Source: Zygnema cylindricum
Lineage: Eukaryota; Streptophyta; Zygnematophyceae; Zygnematales; Zygnemataceae
Direction of reading: 5' to 3'
Assembly: GCA_037447655.1 (NCBI GenBank)
Contig: JBBHKE010002414.1
Location: 99,169 to 163,168 of the forward strand
Length of the DNA stretch: 64,000 bases
A program made the position numbers and the translations under genes. Positions 45,091-57,554 of this stretch are shown here, one piece after another; positions within the stretch are counted from its first letter, which is position 1, and each line of letters begins with the position of its first letter. The notes beneath the pieces are model-generated. The model was given only the letters and a program-made list of their open reading frames with translations, made no database searches and was not told the DNA's origin.

Positions 45091-45909
45091 TTAAACAACA
45101 ACATCATATGTGTTAATGTCAGTTACAAAATCATATTTTAGTTTTTCAAAAGTTTTAGTGGTGTCTGATTTAGGAATGACATCAATGTTAGTGTTTTCTC
45201 CCCCCCTTTCATCAGTAACTGCCTCAGTTACTAATAACAAGAAAGCATGATTTGTTTTATCTTTTAAGTGCTTTTTAAATTGTTTAGCAGATATCAAACC
45301 TTCCACTCCCAATCTGGTTATGTTATTTATATGATTCCTATGCAATTTCTTAGGAGATAATGTTTGCAAAACCTTCCAACCGTTTTCAGACTTCACTTTC
45401 AAGGTGTTAATTTCCCAATAAATTTGAGGATTGTGTTCAATTAACCAAGGCTTTCCCATAATTAGTTCTTCACCTCCCAAATTCATTATTTCACAAACAA
45501 CTTTCATTTTATGACCTTGGATATCAACTTTTATCGTGTCAGTTTGTAAGTCTAATGTGGACTTATTACCATTTGCCACTTGAACATGTAAAGGCTTTTC
45601 CCTTATGACACTAAGAATTTTATTTTCCTCAACAAATCTATGTGAAATAAAATTATGTGTGCCACCTGAATCAACCATTACTCTCAACGCTTTTCCTTCC
45701 ACTAATGACTCGAATCTAATCAAACTGTGTCTGGTGTCATCATTACTTAACTGTCCTATCATAGGTCTGTTGTTGAGAATTTCATCAGAAAGATTCTTTA
45801 AACTATGCAGTGTAGTGAGAATCATAATAAATTCAGCTATCCTAACTTTTCCATTCATTAATTTGCCCTCCAAAGTTAACTCTTTAACTTTTGGATCCGA
45901 TTGACTCAA
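45091..45909 (-). pseudogene. Ty3/gypsy aspartic protease region
   Basis: Minus strand, open for 272 codons. ALRVMVDSGGTHNFIS carries the DSG active site of retropepsin-like (RVP_2) proteases, and EELIMGKPWL is the conserved second motif. It is preceded by gag and followed, after a stop, by RT. Confidence 0.82.
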
Positions 45910-46000
45910 CTGAGGACTTTCAGTTAGTCTTTTCCGTTTCCCACTTCTTGGGCTTCCTGCTCAGCTAGGTATAATGCAATATCCTCTTGGAGACCTTCAT

Positions 46001-47179
46001 TTACTTCAGTTGTTTTGAGAGAACCTTTATCTGTAGAGTCTTTAGCGTAATGATCTGGACCTCCTCTCCACTGTTATAACAGTTAATCTTTTTCAGTTGT
46101 GCACACTCAAATGCCCTATGACCTTTTTTCTGACAAATAGTGCATGTGGGGATGGTAAGGTTAGGCTTATGGGCATTAATGTTTGGTTTATGACTTTTAA
46201 TGTACCCCCCTCTATTGTTAAATTTATTTCCTGCATTAACACTATGTCCACCCCTTTGATTTCCCCTGAAGATATTATGCCTATTCTCCAAACCATCATT
46301 TAGACCCTCTTCAACAAATTCATCCTCAACCCACTCTAATACTTCACTCAAATTACCCCTAAGTGATCTAGTTTCTCGATTATACCCCAACTGATCCTCT
46401 AATTCTAATGTCTTATCTTGTAACTCCTTTAAATTATTAAATTTTTGATGTTTTAGTTCTGATTTAAGTATTGGATTCAAATAGTTCAAGAAATGTAACT
46501 TAGACATTTCATCATTCAGACCTATGACATGAATACTAGATGAGTTAAATTCCACAATATAATCCTTTACAGATCCAATCTGCTTACAGTTCAACCACTT
46601 TTCTTCAATTCAGGATTTAAAAGTGACTGACAAGAAACGCGATTTGATTGCGGTTTTAAAAGTTTCCCAATCAGCATTATCAAGTATTAAATTAGACCTT
46701 CTCTGAGTGTAATACCAAATCTGAGCATCACCTTTCAGGCAGCTAACAGCAAAAGAAGTATAATCATCGCTATCACAGTTCCTAGATTCCAAATAATACT
46801 CCATATGAAAAATCCAAGCATCCAACTCATCAATCTTCTTGCCATCAAACGATGGTGCCTAACTAATAGACAATTTCAGATCTCTTATCTTCTTAGGTCT
46901 AACATGATCATCTTCCCTAAAACTGGCATTTCTTTTACTACTTTCACCCTTTTGGTCGTTAACATCATTCTTTGCCTGAATTAAATTAATGAGCTCATCC
47001 AATTTCTCATTTGAAACATTCCCATTTTCTTTAACAACTTTCAATTCACTTTTCAATTCGGAAATTTGTTCATTCACAGCAGCAGAATGATTATTAAATC
47101 TTTTTACCAATTTTACAGTACGTTTCTTCAAAACATTCAAAGCATTTTCTATTTCACGTTTCCATGTAGAATTTGCCAT
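46001..47179 (-). pseudogene. Ty3/gypsy gag with zinc knuckle
   Basis: Minus strand from the ATG at 47177-47179 (MANSTWKREIENAL). A coiled-coil-like N-terminus is followed by the Retrotrans_gag core (AWIFHMEYYLESRN, CLKGDAQIWYY, DWETFKTAIKSRF) and a CCHC knuckle CTICQKKGHRAFEC. In-frame stops after KLSIS (46859) and TFKS (46610) interrupt one continuous frame, so the gene is decayed by point mutation. Confidence 0.85.
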
Positions 47180-47342
47180 TATCACGAAAATGAAATTGAG
47201 TAAAAGAAAGATAGAATATAATTTCCCAAAGAAATTTGCTGCAGATTTGAAGTCCTGTGATTGCTCCAATCCAAGACTTCTTCTCCTTAACAAATCCTTT
47301 GAAAAGATCAAGATCTGAGAAATTAAAAAGACATTGACCATA

Positions 47343-47955
47343 AGTTAGTACAAATTCAAATTTTCAATTTCCCACATTGCAACAGAAGGTAAGAATTTCC
47401 CCACAAATTTTGCAACAGCAAAATTGAAAGCTCTCAAAGGTAAGATTTAACCATAAATTTTGCAACAGCAAAATTGAAAGCAATCCAATGTAACAATTTC
47501 GGGTTTGAAAAGTTTTGAGTCATTTCTAAACTCCTTTGCTCTTGAAGAAGTAAAGTGCTCCACTTTCCTCCTCCACCGTTAGCAAATTCCCCACTTCCCA
47601 CTACATCATGATCTTTTACTCTCTAATACTCACCTCCTCACCCTTCATGGCTACAAGCCCTTCCTCTACACATGAATCATTGCTAGGAGAAGGCAAGTTT
47701 GTTTGGCCTCTAGGTCATTGGAGTGAGCTTCAGCGGTGGCTACACTGCCCACCCCGCCTTAGTCTTTAGGACCTGAGCACGCCCCACATCTAACCAGCGG
47801 CCGCTGGCTGTGTGATCACTTAGTTTCCCTCCAATCCCGTACCACTCACATTGTGGTTCTACCGACACAGGTTAGAGCACCCTCACCGGTCACGGCAGTC
47901 GATATTCGAGTGAGCTAACTTCTCCCTGGTTTCTAACCAAAGCTTTGATACCATA
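47343..47955 (-). other. Ty3/gypsy 5' leader with primer-binding site
   Basis: The minus-strand sequence TGGTATCAAAGC (plus 47942-47953) is a near match to the initiator-Met tRNA primer-binding site, two bases from the 5' LTR. The leader also holds a direct repeat (AAATTTTGCAACAGCAAAAT twice, about 47403-47480). Confidence 0.75.
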
Positions 47956-48925
47956 TGTAACAGGATCTTCTACCTCTCAGAAAATCCCATTACTACAAAC
48001 AATTCCAACCACACATTCCACACATTGGAAAACACACATCCACATTTGACAACACTCACATAAGGATAAACTTTAAATTAGAAGAAGCTTCTGTCCACAT
48101 AACATTAGCTTGGTCTCTTGCCCTCGTGGCTCAACCCTTCTTATTAAAGTATTTTCCAGTACTCTCCACTCTTAATAATTCTATCTCTTAACTACTAAAA
48201 CACTATTTAGTTAGTAAGAGATTTCAATGCAAAATGCCTTTTCTCCAATTTGGTATTAATCGCTCAGGACCAAGATCAGCCGGAATTTCCACCAACTTTT
48301 CCCAAAGGAAAAGATGTTTACTCTCCTCTTACACTTCACTATTTATCCATCGTCGCCCTGGACTCGCCAGGCCAGAGTCAACGCTCTGTTTTAACAGGAT
48401 TTTACTTAGGCCAATCATTGATCAGCAAAGACTCAGACTGACCACTGCAAAAACGTGCGAAATCTCTTACTAACTACTTAGCACTTCACTAACCAATCAA
48501 ACGTTACGTTTCACTACGTAATATTTACGTGCAAAATTGCGCGCCAAACGAAACGCGACTTCGCACGATCGTGCGTAACAAATTTCGCACGCGAAACTTC
48601 CTACGAAATTCCCTTAAGTGAAAGTGACGTTTCGTACTAAAATTTGTACGAAACTAAGCACCATGCATACTAAGCGTTTCATTAGAACTTTATGAAATGT
48701 ACGCGCGTAATTTCGGTACTAATTTGACCCTTAACCCGTTTCAATGATACCCACTTGTTATTTAGACCCGACGCTGTCACCTAAATACACCCATCGCTAT
48801 AACTTTTAAAATATAACTCCAAATAGCGTGATTCTTTCGCGGAGTCTACCAATTTTAGTACTCTATAATCATAACACATAAAAACCCATTTATAAAAAAA
48901 AATTCGATCCGCGATTACTGTTACA
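47956..48925 (-). mobile_element. 5' LTR of the Ty3/gypsy element (970 bp)
   Basis: On the plus strand it runs TGTAACAGG ... ATTACTGTTACA, so both ends carry the TGTAACAG inverted terminus. It is followed (in element orientation) by the Met-tRNA primer-binding site. The other LTR (41821-42204) lacks about 577 bp of it. Confidence 0.82.
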
Positions 48926-49369
48926 TAGGGACACCCGCAATCCGGGTCCACCAGATCTGCGCTAAAAAACAAAGTAGATTCTCTAAGTTTCAAGTACATA
49001 GAGACACACCCTTGAACATTTTTCGGGTAGTCAAAAGCATTTACCCCTTTGATGGACCGTTGGATTTTTTTTTTTTTTACGGAATCAAAACACAACGGTC
49101 ATACCCTTCGAGTGTGATATCACTATTCAAAGTTTAGGATTTTATTATCGAAGGCGTATGGTTAAACCATCCATGTTTAAAACTTCAACACAGATGCAAA
49201 TAAAAAAACCAAAACTACAAGAGCATTAAACACCACGATACACACAAACTCCGAAGGCCGAAATGGTTCTCAACTCAAAACCTAAACAAAGTCCACATTA
49301 TGGGTTGGAACGACAAATATCATCAGTGTACACTAGGTGGCGCTGAGGTAAACCACTCGGTCCACGACC
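48926..49369. other. repeat-like sequence of unknown type
   Basis: No gene recognised. A poly-T run (about 49066-49078) and scattered short words are all I see. Confidence 0.35.
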
Positions 49370-50200
49370 ATCACTTATCATCGTGGTTCGCCAAGTGAGG
49401 GACGATGCTTGAGAACATTGAAAAGTGGTAGAGATAGTTAGAAGTAAACAGTTGACATGAGAGTTGGGGAAAGGCTATTGAATCCTCTAACTTTAAAACA
49501 CCGTCGCGCGACATCGCGTATGGATTTGTCGAAGGAAGAGTCCAAGGTCCCAAATATCTCTAAAGCAAAAGGGATGAAGTTGTCAGTTAGGTCTCAATGA
49601 GGGTAATCATGTTATTTAGAGTTCGCTGCATCTCGAGTCGTAACGCGGATGTGTAATGGTGCAGCCGTGGAAACATGGGATCACGTACGGTTGGTAAAAA
49701 CTACATCCTCGCGTGCTATCTCTACAACATGTAGAAACATAAGGTACACGAAGGGTGTTGTAGAGTCGTAGATTGAGGATGTGAAAAGAGGATATGCGAC
49801 ACCTCACTTTGCACTTTGTATCTCACTCTATTACTCGTTGAAGCGATTTCATCCCAAACCATATCGTGCGTTGTTGTACGCTCCCCACCGCATGAAAAAT
49901 GGAGCAAATGGATGCCTTGCTCATCGATAAATTGGTCGGAAAAGCAACGAGGCTTGCCTTAAAGAGAGGGGTGCAGCAAACCGAGACGTACGCGATGTGC
50001 AAAAGAAGATTGTTGAAGATGAGCGAGGTGAGGGAAAAATTGGAGTAGTAACGTGCCAATCCCTTCCATATATTCTCGAAAAAAACGAAGTTGAGCCCGC
50101 GCGTCAATCGTAGGAAGCACATTAACGAGGTTGTTTAAATCGATGGCGGTTATCTTATCGATGATATGTTGTTGCACCCCAAAATAAATGTTGGTGATGA
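49370..50200 (-). pseudogene. C-terminal fragment of a non-LTR retroelement ORF
   Basis: Minus-strand frames read QHIIDKITAIDLNNLV, ARAQLRFF, SSFAHRVRLGLLHPSL, then after frame changes THDMVWDEIAS...EVSHILF, and near 49480-49580 DNFIPFALEIFGTLDSSFDK. This order resembles the region after RT in the family whose RT part lies at 11634-12308. It is fragmented by frameshifts and has no intact domain. Confidence 0.45.
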
Positions 50201-50235
50201 GGGAAGAGAATTGTCAAAAGAATATGGGACAAAAC

Positions 50236-51226
50236 TGTTGAAATCACTAGATTTATAGAGTATTTTCTAGGTCTGAAAAGTTTAGTAAAAAGCGTTGGCA
50301 GTCTGCCTCCACCTCTCTTCTCTATCCCCCATACTTGTTGTAGTCACTGAAAGAGAGAGAGAGAGAGTAGTGCAGCCATGGCTGCCTCAGCTCCTTAGGC
50401 AAGACTAAAGAGTGACTTAAGTCACTCTCAGCAAAAAGGTTGAATCCAGTAGGACTCGAACCTCTGACCGACAGAGCGCGGCGTAGCCGTCATCTCTAAC
50501 CAGTCTGTCGTAGAAGTCCGTTAAGAAACATAGGGTTTGATAACTATTTAAACTGTGATATGGTCTTGAAATCGATTAACTAAATTTTAAACGAAGGAAC
50601 ATAGGACTGCTCAATATTCATTGCGAACGTCATTTCGCACGAAAAAAAGGAATCATACATTTGTTTCGACGGCTAACATTCAATGTCGAATTTAATCCTA
50701 CGGCATAAATCGCTGTTGCGACCTTGGAATGGTCACTTTGGCTATTGTGGACGTGGCCTGACCTAGCACCACGTGGAGGGATAACATTTGGTCATCAGAA
50801 TTTCGAGGAGCGTACGGACGAGTGAAAGAATGACACGCGTCCACTTTGCGGCCTTGTTGTACGCAAGCCGTACAGAAAGGACATCGGTCGTAGTACTTTT
50901 CTATACTTTACACTTATGTGATTGGGTCATACTGTAGTTGATAGGGGTTGTGAGAGGGTAATAGGACTTAGCATTTTTTTAAGACAGTCACCTCTCCTTT
51001 TTTGGGAGCTTTGTATAAATTAGCATTTTTGTCACCTTATAACTTATCGGCTAGTTGGTCGTTTTCAGTGACTCTTTTTGCTACGGACTCAAAGGAGTCC
51101 AGGCTGCATAGGGGTGCACTCAGACTCTCAATTTGTCCTCTTAGGCAACAGTGGTTGTGGCTGAAAGTGGGCTAGTTAAAAGCTATCTAGAGGCTTCTTG
51201 AATTCTGTAATCCAATGGAGGACACA
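50236..51226 (+). mobile_element. 5' LTR of Copia-B
   Basis: Starts TGTTGAAATCACTAG and pairs with 62365-63358 over its whole length. It contains a TATAAAT box (51014), a perfect palindrome around GAGTGACTTAAGTCACTC (about 50409), and on the minus strand a B-box-like GGTTCGAGTCC. The end is placed at GGACACA; the exact base is uncertain by a few nucleotides. Confidence 0.88.
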
Positions 51227-52329
51227 GAATTGCAGGTTATGGGCCACACCCTTTAGGGTGCCCACCTTCAATGGATCCGGGTTCATTTCTTGGGAAGCCA
51301 TGATGATGGGGGCTTTGTGCGAAAAACGATAGTGGGGAATTGTCAGTGGACAAGTGAAGCGTCCACCTCAAAGAACTGCACTAAGGTTTGGTGGAATAAG
51401 GTTTTTTGCAGCAACCTCTGCTGCAACAGAGGAGAAAGATGATAGGGATAGCAATGTGTCCAAAAAGGGGAAAGAGAAGGAGAGGCTTTTGACTCCTATT
51501 GCTCCCATTACCACGACACTTTGAGCGGTGACCGTGAAGATCGCGGAGAACGACACCCAAACGTGGGAAGACATCAACATGGCTTCTAAAAACTTCATTC
51601 TAATACACCTCACTCAGGCTTTCGCAACCCCCCACCTTCACATTTACAAGGCCGAGGAGTTGTGGGTGAGTTTGGTGGAAATCTATAGAGCTGGTACTAT
51701 TCAGGAGCTCCAGTTGGCCGAACAAAAGCTAGGGAATTATACTTACATAGGGGGAAAGGTGTTAGACTATTGTGATGATCTCTCTTGTTTGTATATGGAG
51801 ATGGAGAGTGCCGCGTGGACAGGTACATTGAAGATGAAAGTTAACACTCTCATCATTAAGTTACCCGACGAGTATAAAAACATAGTGTACCGAGTACAGG
51901 AAATGACTAAAAGTTCATGGAAGTGGAACACAGTGGTCAGAATAATACTTGTGCAGGATAACACAATTGAGATTAAAAGGGGAGGAAAGAGCATCCATGC
52001 TCTAGTTGAGGAGGAAACTGATAGGGGAAGGATCGGAATAAACCGTTTAGAGGAGAGAGAGATCAATGTAGAGGACCAAGGCCCCCAAAGGTTCTTTGTC
52101 ATTTTTACAAAAAGCCGAGACACTTCATAGCAGATTGTGTTAAGCTGTTGAAGTTGAGGCTTCAATAGAATCGTGGAGGGGGTTCCTCTAGAGGTAAAAA
52201 GAAGGCACTTGTGGTCAAAAAAATAAAAGGAGAAATTGAGGACGAGTCCTCTGAGGAGGAGGATAGGGAGCTTCTTCTTGACGAGGGTTTGGAGGAGAAG
52301 GAGATACATCGAAAACAGAAGTGTGTTAT
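51227..52329 (+). pseudogene. Copia-B gag, degenerate
   Basis: FNGSGFISWEAMMMGAL, LHIYKAEELWVSLVEIY and DYCDDLSCLYMEM are typical of the copia UBN2-type gag. A zinc-knuckle-like CHFYKKPRHFIADC has lost one Cys and a Gly. Several stops and a frameshift (near 52090) are present. The last codons, in an acidic, Lys-rich stretch, run into the nested element at 52334. Confidence 0.8.
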
Positions 52330-52333
52330 CGGA

Positions 52334-53498
52334 TGTCATGCCGCATCGTGTCGGTTGCCCGCGCGCACGATATCATGCCCGCACGCGCGATATTCGCTGT
52401 GCGCGCACGATATAATGTACGCACGCGCTGTATTTCCAATGCACGCGCCATATTTCGCATGCACGCGCGGTATTATGCATGCACGCACGATTTTATGCAT
52501 GCACACACATTTTCATGTTGTTTCGTCGCACGTGCCATTTCACATCGATTCATTTATTTTCACGTCTGGCTGTATAGTACTAATTTCATGCGATACCTTT
52601 CATTTCGTGCGTAGTTACACGACTTTCGGAGCATGGACGCGATATATCGTTCGGGGGACGCATCGCGATTTTCGAGAATTTTTCGTGCGATATTTTTTGT
52701 TTCGTGCGGTATTATCGTTTTGTGCGTATGCACGCGATTTGGGGAGTATCGACGCAAAGTATCGTTTGGAAGCGTATCGCGATTTCCGAGCGAGGCTTTG
52801 ATTAATCTATTTATTTAAGTCGCGAACCCATGTAGGTTCGCGCATACATGTAGTTAGGGAGGGTTTTTACCCTCGGACTGTAGATTTTGTCAAGCGTACG
52901 GCAGACGATGTTGGCCGCCTATTGGCCAACATCTTAAGTAGTTTCATGCATGTAAAGTAGACTAGACGTATGCTAATTTTGCTTAGGCCTAGCGTAGCTC
53001 TTACTTAGCCTAATTCTCAAACTTAGAGAATTTAGCTTTTGGACAAGAATTTTCTCTTGGCAGCGGAGCTTTTCTCTTGCTCTCTCTCTCACTGATTTCC
53101 CACATGTCTTTATTCTCCTTGCTTGCTAGCTGTAGAGGCTAGATAGGTTAAGAATATTTCCCCTTTTATTTCTGCCCACGTTTTTAATCCACGCGGCCTA
53201 AGGCCACGTCCGGAAGGTTTCCCTCCAAACTTGGTATTTTGGTGGAAGTGTGGAATTGGAGATCGTGGGGGAGCACATCTGTACCTTGGTGTGCCTTCTT
53301 CGAGTCGCTTGACGGTTTGGTTATGTGTTGTGTCTTGTTTTTAATTCGGTTGGCTTGGAGGGAGTGTATTTTTTATCGGAATTGGATTTTCCCTTGTTCC
53401 GGTTGGAATATTTCTTGCTTTGCTGTCGTAACGGGATAACTCTTGTAAGGAATGTGATAAAGACCAGAGAGCCTAGTGGCTACCTCTTGGCTTAGCAT
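52334..53498 (+). repeat. 5' long terminal repeat of the nested element
   Basis: TGTCATGCCGCATCG ... CTTGGCTTAGCA. Its first part is a CpG-rich tandem array of about 22-bp units (CACGCGCGGTATT-type), with fewer units than in the second copy. The remainder is nearly the same as 58180-58873. Confidence 0.85.
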
Positions 53499-54925
53499 TC
53501 TTTTCCAAAAGGTCTAACTTTTCAAAAGCACATATTTTAAAAAATTTTATTTCTTTAAAATAAATTATTTAAAAAATTTATTTTATTTCATTATAAAAAA
53601 TATTATTACCTTTCATATCCAGTTTTTATTCTTGTTTTTGTCTTTCTATTTCCTTGCCTATTTACCTTTTATTTTCAGTTTTACTGCTTAGTTTTGTGTG
53701 ATAAAATAAAGCTAAAGGAAAAAAAATATATAAATTACATTATTTTCAATATAATATCTATCTTTTCATTTCTAGATTTTCTTCCACCTATTTTTGAGTT
53801 GGTTTTGTTTTTCCTTTTGATATAGCTTTATTTTACTATAAGCTTCATTCTACTTCCTCTCTATTTTTGCTTTCGCTTTCAGTTTTGCCTTGGGAAAATA
53901 TATTATAAAAATACTTTAATTTATAAATTTTATTTTATAAAAAAAAAAACTGTTTGTTTTTGTTTTATTCTTTCTTGCTTATAATCCTGGTCTTTATATC
54001 TTGTTGCCACTCTATTTCTAGTCTGCAGATTCAAGTCCAACTTTGTGTCAGATTTTTAGGGTTAATCTGCGGAATTAGGGTTCGGCCGCAGATTTAGGGT
54101 TTGGGCCGCAGATTTGGGGTTTGGGCGTATTTAGGGTTTATTTTGTGAAATTCTTAACCCTAGGTCAGCATATTACCATTCATTAGTCGCAGATTATTGA
54201 TTTTTACAGCGTGGAATTAGGGTTTGGGAAACCTTTTTGCCCAATTTTACCGTATTTTGTGTTTTATTTTGAATTTTTCTCAATATTCCTCCTATTTCTT
54301 TCTTTTAGTGCAACTTAATTTGTTAACTAGTGGATGTTAAAATCCGACTTGCCTCGACCAAGTCCGGTTCACTTTTAGTACTCACGAGAGTATTAAAGGT
54401 GTTTTTAAGTATCACGATGCCTTGCGAGTGCAGGAGCGTTCCTTTGTAATTTGGACACTAGTGTAGGGGTTCGGTGTGGATTGGTTCTATTATGAACCTT
54501 TCTTTTTGAGCATTTGCATTTTCCTTCCTTTCCTTGCACGTTATCTGGCCGTGAGTGGCCTTGAGGTTTTTATGTGACTGTCTGGATTGGATTTCTTTCA
54601 TAGATCTTGTCGTTGGATTTCTTTCATAGATCTTGTCGTTGGTGGCACTGTTTAGACAATTTTATGTCTGTGCCGTTGTAGATCTGCACCGAAAGGTGCC
54701 TGGATATTTTCTCTGATTGTTTTTATAGATCTGGCCCTTCGGCCTTGCCCCATTATTTGCAGGGTAGAGTTTTTGGTATTCCGGCTTTTTGCTAGATTTG
54801 ACCACCGGGTCTTGCTAGAGACTTCGTGTGTTCACTTATTTTGTGTGGATTGGCCTATCACTTGACGCACCTCGGTTAGTTCGTTTTGAAATTTCTAGTC
54901 ATAATCGAGGGTTTTCTCTTCGTTT
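53499..54925 (+). other. AT-rich leader of the nested element
   Basis: Untranslated and AT-rich (AAAATTTTATTTC-type) at first. A degenerate repeat of GCAGATTTAGGGTTTGGGCC (about 54050-54240) follows, with scattered telomere-like TTTAGGG words. No primer-binding site is recognisable next to the LTR. Confidence 0.55.
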
Positions 54926-56081
54926 ATGCCCACGGATTGGGATAACTTACCTTATCAATCCGGATCTACCGGTGGCGGGACACTTTTCCGTCCACCACAG
55001 TTAGATCTTTCTAGTTTCTCCGAGTCTACGGACGCACCAATTTCGGTTGCGGCCCCTAGATCTCCGTCAGTTTGGTCAATATTGACCACAGTCTCATCAT
55101 TATCCTCAGTTTCCTCTAGGTCATACCTAGATAGAAACGAAAGAGACTTTTCAGAGGAAATTTTTTCCCATCCTCTCACATTTCCCTGTTCGGTCGGTCC
55201 AAATTTGGAACCACTAGTGCATTCTTCCTTTGACGACATGGCTTCCTCTTCAGAGGGGGGCATGGGGAAAATGCAATTTTGCTTTTCAGGGATGAAGGAT
55301 ACCATGTCTTTATCCCATTTCCGTATGCTCTATAATATCGAAATTCGTGATTTGGCATTTCGCTATCAAGATCGATTTTATCTTCGTGTGGCATTTTCTC
55401 TTCTTGGCCGGTACCTCAGAGGTTCGGCCCTTACATTATATTCCCGCAAGTATGATGCTATGACGCGTAAACCAGGTGAAACCGCCTGTGCTTTACGTGC
55501 TCGCATGGAGACTCTGCGAGAAGCTTTACCGAACCTAATGTCCGATGCGAAAGCTTTTCAAAAAATTGTTGGACAGTTTCCAGATCAATCGAAACGTTTT
55601 ATACAAAGTCATCTCACCTAGACTTACGGTCCGAAATTTACATTTGATCAAACCGCTCAATATGCGGTGGAATATGAGATGCAATCATGTTGGTGAGAAG
55701 CTCATGACCGTACAGAAACTGTTTCCCCACTTTCCTCACCAAGCAGCCCATGGCCCAACAGTAGGCCCCCAAAGACGACAGCCATAGGAAACCCGCATAT
55801 TAATACCAGGGACCGATTGTGTTTTCGATGTGGAAAGACGGGGCATGATGCTGGCATGTGCCTAGATAGGGCGGCCACATGCACCCATTGCAACCAGAAA
55901 GGACATTATGTCCACCGTTGCCATGTTAAGGACCCTAATTTCTCTTATCAGAATCAAATTCAAAACGGTGGAATTCCTGCTCGTTGTGCCAAGCCGGTCA
56001 CTCCTCCTACCAAGACAGAGAAAGAGGCGACTCCGCCTAAGATCTCTCGCAAAGAGAGGGAAAAGCCGAGTTGCAAGTCAT
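54926..56081 (+). pseudogene. gag-like ORF of the nested element with two zinc knuckles
   Basis: One frame runs from MPTDWDNLPYQSGS through a Ser-rich N-terminus and a gag-core-like segment (FYLRVAFSLLGRYLRGSALT, ACALRARMETL). Two in-frame stops (TAG 55619-55621, TGA about 55691) come next, then two CCHC knuckles, CFRCGKTGHDAGMC and CTHCNQKGHYVHRC. The knuckles identify a nucleocapsid. Without the two stops it would be about 385 codons. Confidence 0.75.
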
Positions 56082-57347
56082 GATGGCCGCCATGATGAAG
56101 GAACAATTTGCTGCCTTCATGGCAGAAATGAAACCACATTTCACGTGGATGGCAAGGACAGTCGTCCACATGCCATCGTTGGCCGGCCGAATCCTTCGAG
56201 ATTCTACTATCCAACAACGAGCAACTACTTTTGATAGGGGCTCGCCTGATCACAATCGGGACGGTAAATTACAGAATTCCCGTATTCCACTTTCTTTCGA
56301 GAAAGAATCTCTCTCTCCTCTACGAGACACAGCTTCTTCCATAGTGGCTGAAGCTCTCACCATTTTGGATAGTACCATACATGATGCACATCGAGTCAAA
56401 AAACCGCTGAGTATCCTTTCTGCCACGATTGATGAAGCCTCGAGGGCCTCTTCGTTTCCTAGTGAGGTTCCCAAAGCCTCTCCCCTTGTTGATGAGTTCG
56501 CAGCAGCGCCGCTTTGAGGGCATTGCAGACGAACCGTAGTCTTTCAGTTATTCAGTCGGTTACCGCGGATGAGCGCCGTGACCTTGATCCTCACATCAAT
56601 TTCTTGGACAATTCTCAAAGGTCCTCCTCCGTTAATGGTGTTGCTTCTTCTCTCCCTCTCATGGACATTCGAGCCAAACCCGTGATCCTCGGATCCGGAT
56701 TTGCGCTCAAGCTTGGTTTGACCGCAGACAAGCTTCAAGCCACGTCTACTCGGCTTCTCACTTCGGCCGGTACCACGGAGCTGGTGCTTGGAATCACCTA
56801 GGACCCGCTCATCTTTCGATTCCAAAACGGAACTAAGGGTGAGTCCGTGGAAGTTTGTGTCAGAGCATTGGTCACCAAATGCAACGATTACGAATGTTTA
56901 CTAGGACAGGATGTTATCTTCCGAATCGGTAGGGGAGTAGATATTCATAATCAAACCTTCTCCTACCGCCCCTCTAATCTTCCGGAACGCAAAATCCGCC
57001 TCCCTCTTGTCTCTGCTCGCAAACCGTTGCCCGCTATGGCACATTTGGCTTCCGCTCTCCTTGCATTTTCCAGTATCGACCTTCGAGATAGTTTTAGTGA
57101 GCTCGGTTTACTCCTCGACTCGCGTCATCTCTTGGATACTGTCGACACCGAGGTCTTTCCACACATTCTCTATGTGGTGGATAGCGATACTAATGGGATG
57201 TTGAGTTTGCAAAGGGGTTATACATGTATAGGTGGTGATCAAGGGTTCCACATACAGTGCCTCTCTCCTCCATTATCTTTCAACCCGGCTAACCATTGCT
57301 GCTGTTCCAAACCCTCGACTGTGTTGTCCAGCTCCTCTACTGGCTAA
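56082..57347 (+). pseudogene. post-gag ORFs of the nested element, protease-like
   Basis: Two frames follow gag. The first (56071-56517) is Ser/Ala-rich and unrecognised. The second (from about 56514, with a stop at about 56800) reads ILGSGFALKLGLTADKL...ECLLGQDVIFRIG, the layout of a retropepsin (active-site loop, then the LLGxD motif). The active-site Asp is not present (ILGSG where DxGS is usual). No reverse transcriptase or integrase follows. Confidence 0.5.
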
Positions 57348-57554
57348 GGAGCTGGGGGGGGAATTATTGGGTCCACTTCACTCTAGGGGAGTATTCTTCC
57401 CCTTCTCTCTTTGGGTCATTTTCACTTTTATTTCTTCTCAAGGTTTATATATTTTTTGACTTTTCATATTTGTTTTCGTTGTTGTATATGTTTGTGAGCA
57501 TGACTTTGGTGGTTTTGATGCATGTTCACTTGCTTGTCTCTCATGCACGACAGC

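Noticed and set aside
50440-50530. Functional tRNA gene on the minus strand
   Set aside because: The T-stem does not pair properly and the same sequence lies in both Copia-B LTRs, so it is a tRNA-like segment and not a gene.
52211-52801. 196-codon frame running from Copia-B gag into the nested element
   Set aside because: It crosses the insertion boundary at 52334; beyond it the residues come from the CpG-rich tandem array.
53239-53439. 66-codon frame present in both long repeats (also 58615-58815)
   Set aside because: It is conserved only because the LTRs are duplicates; no start context or family match.
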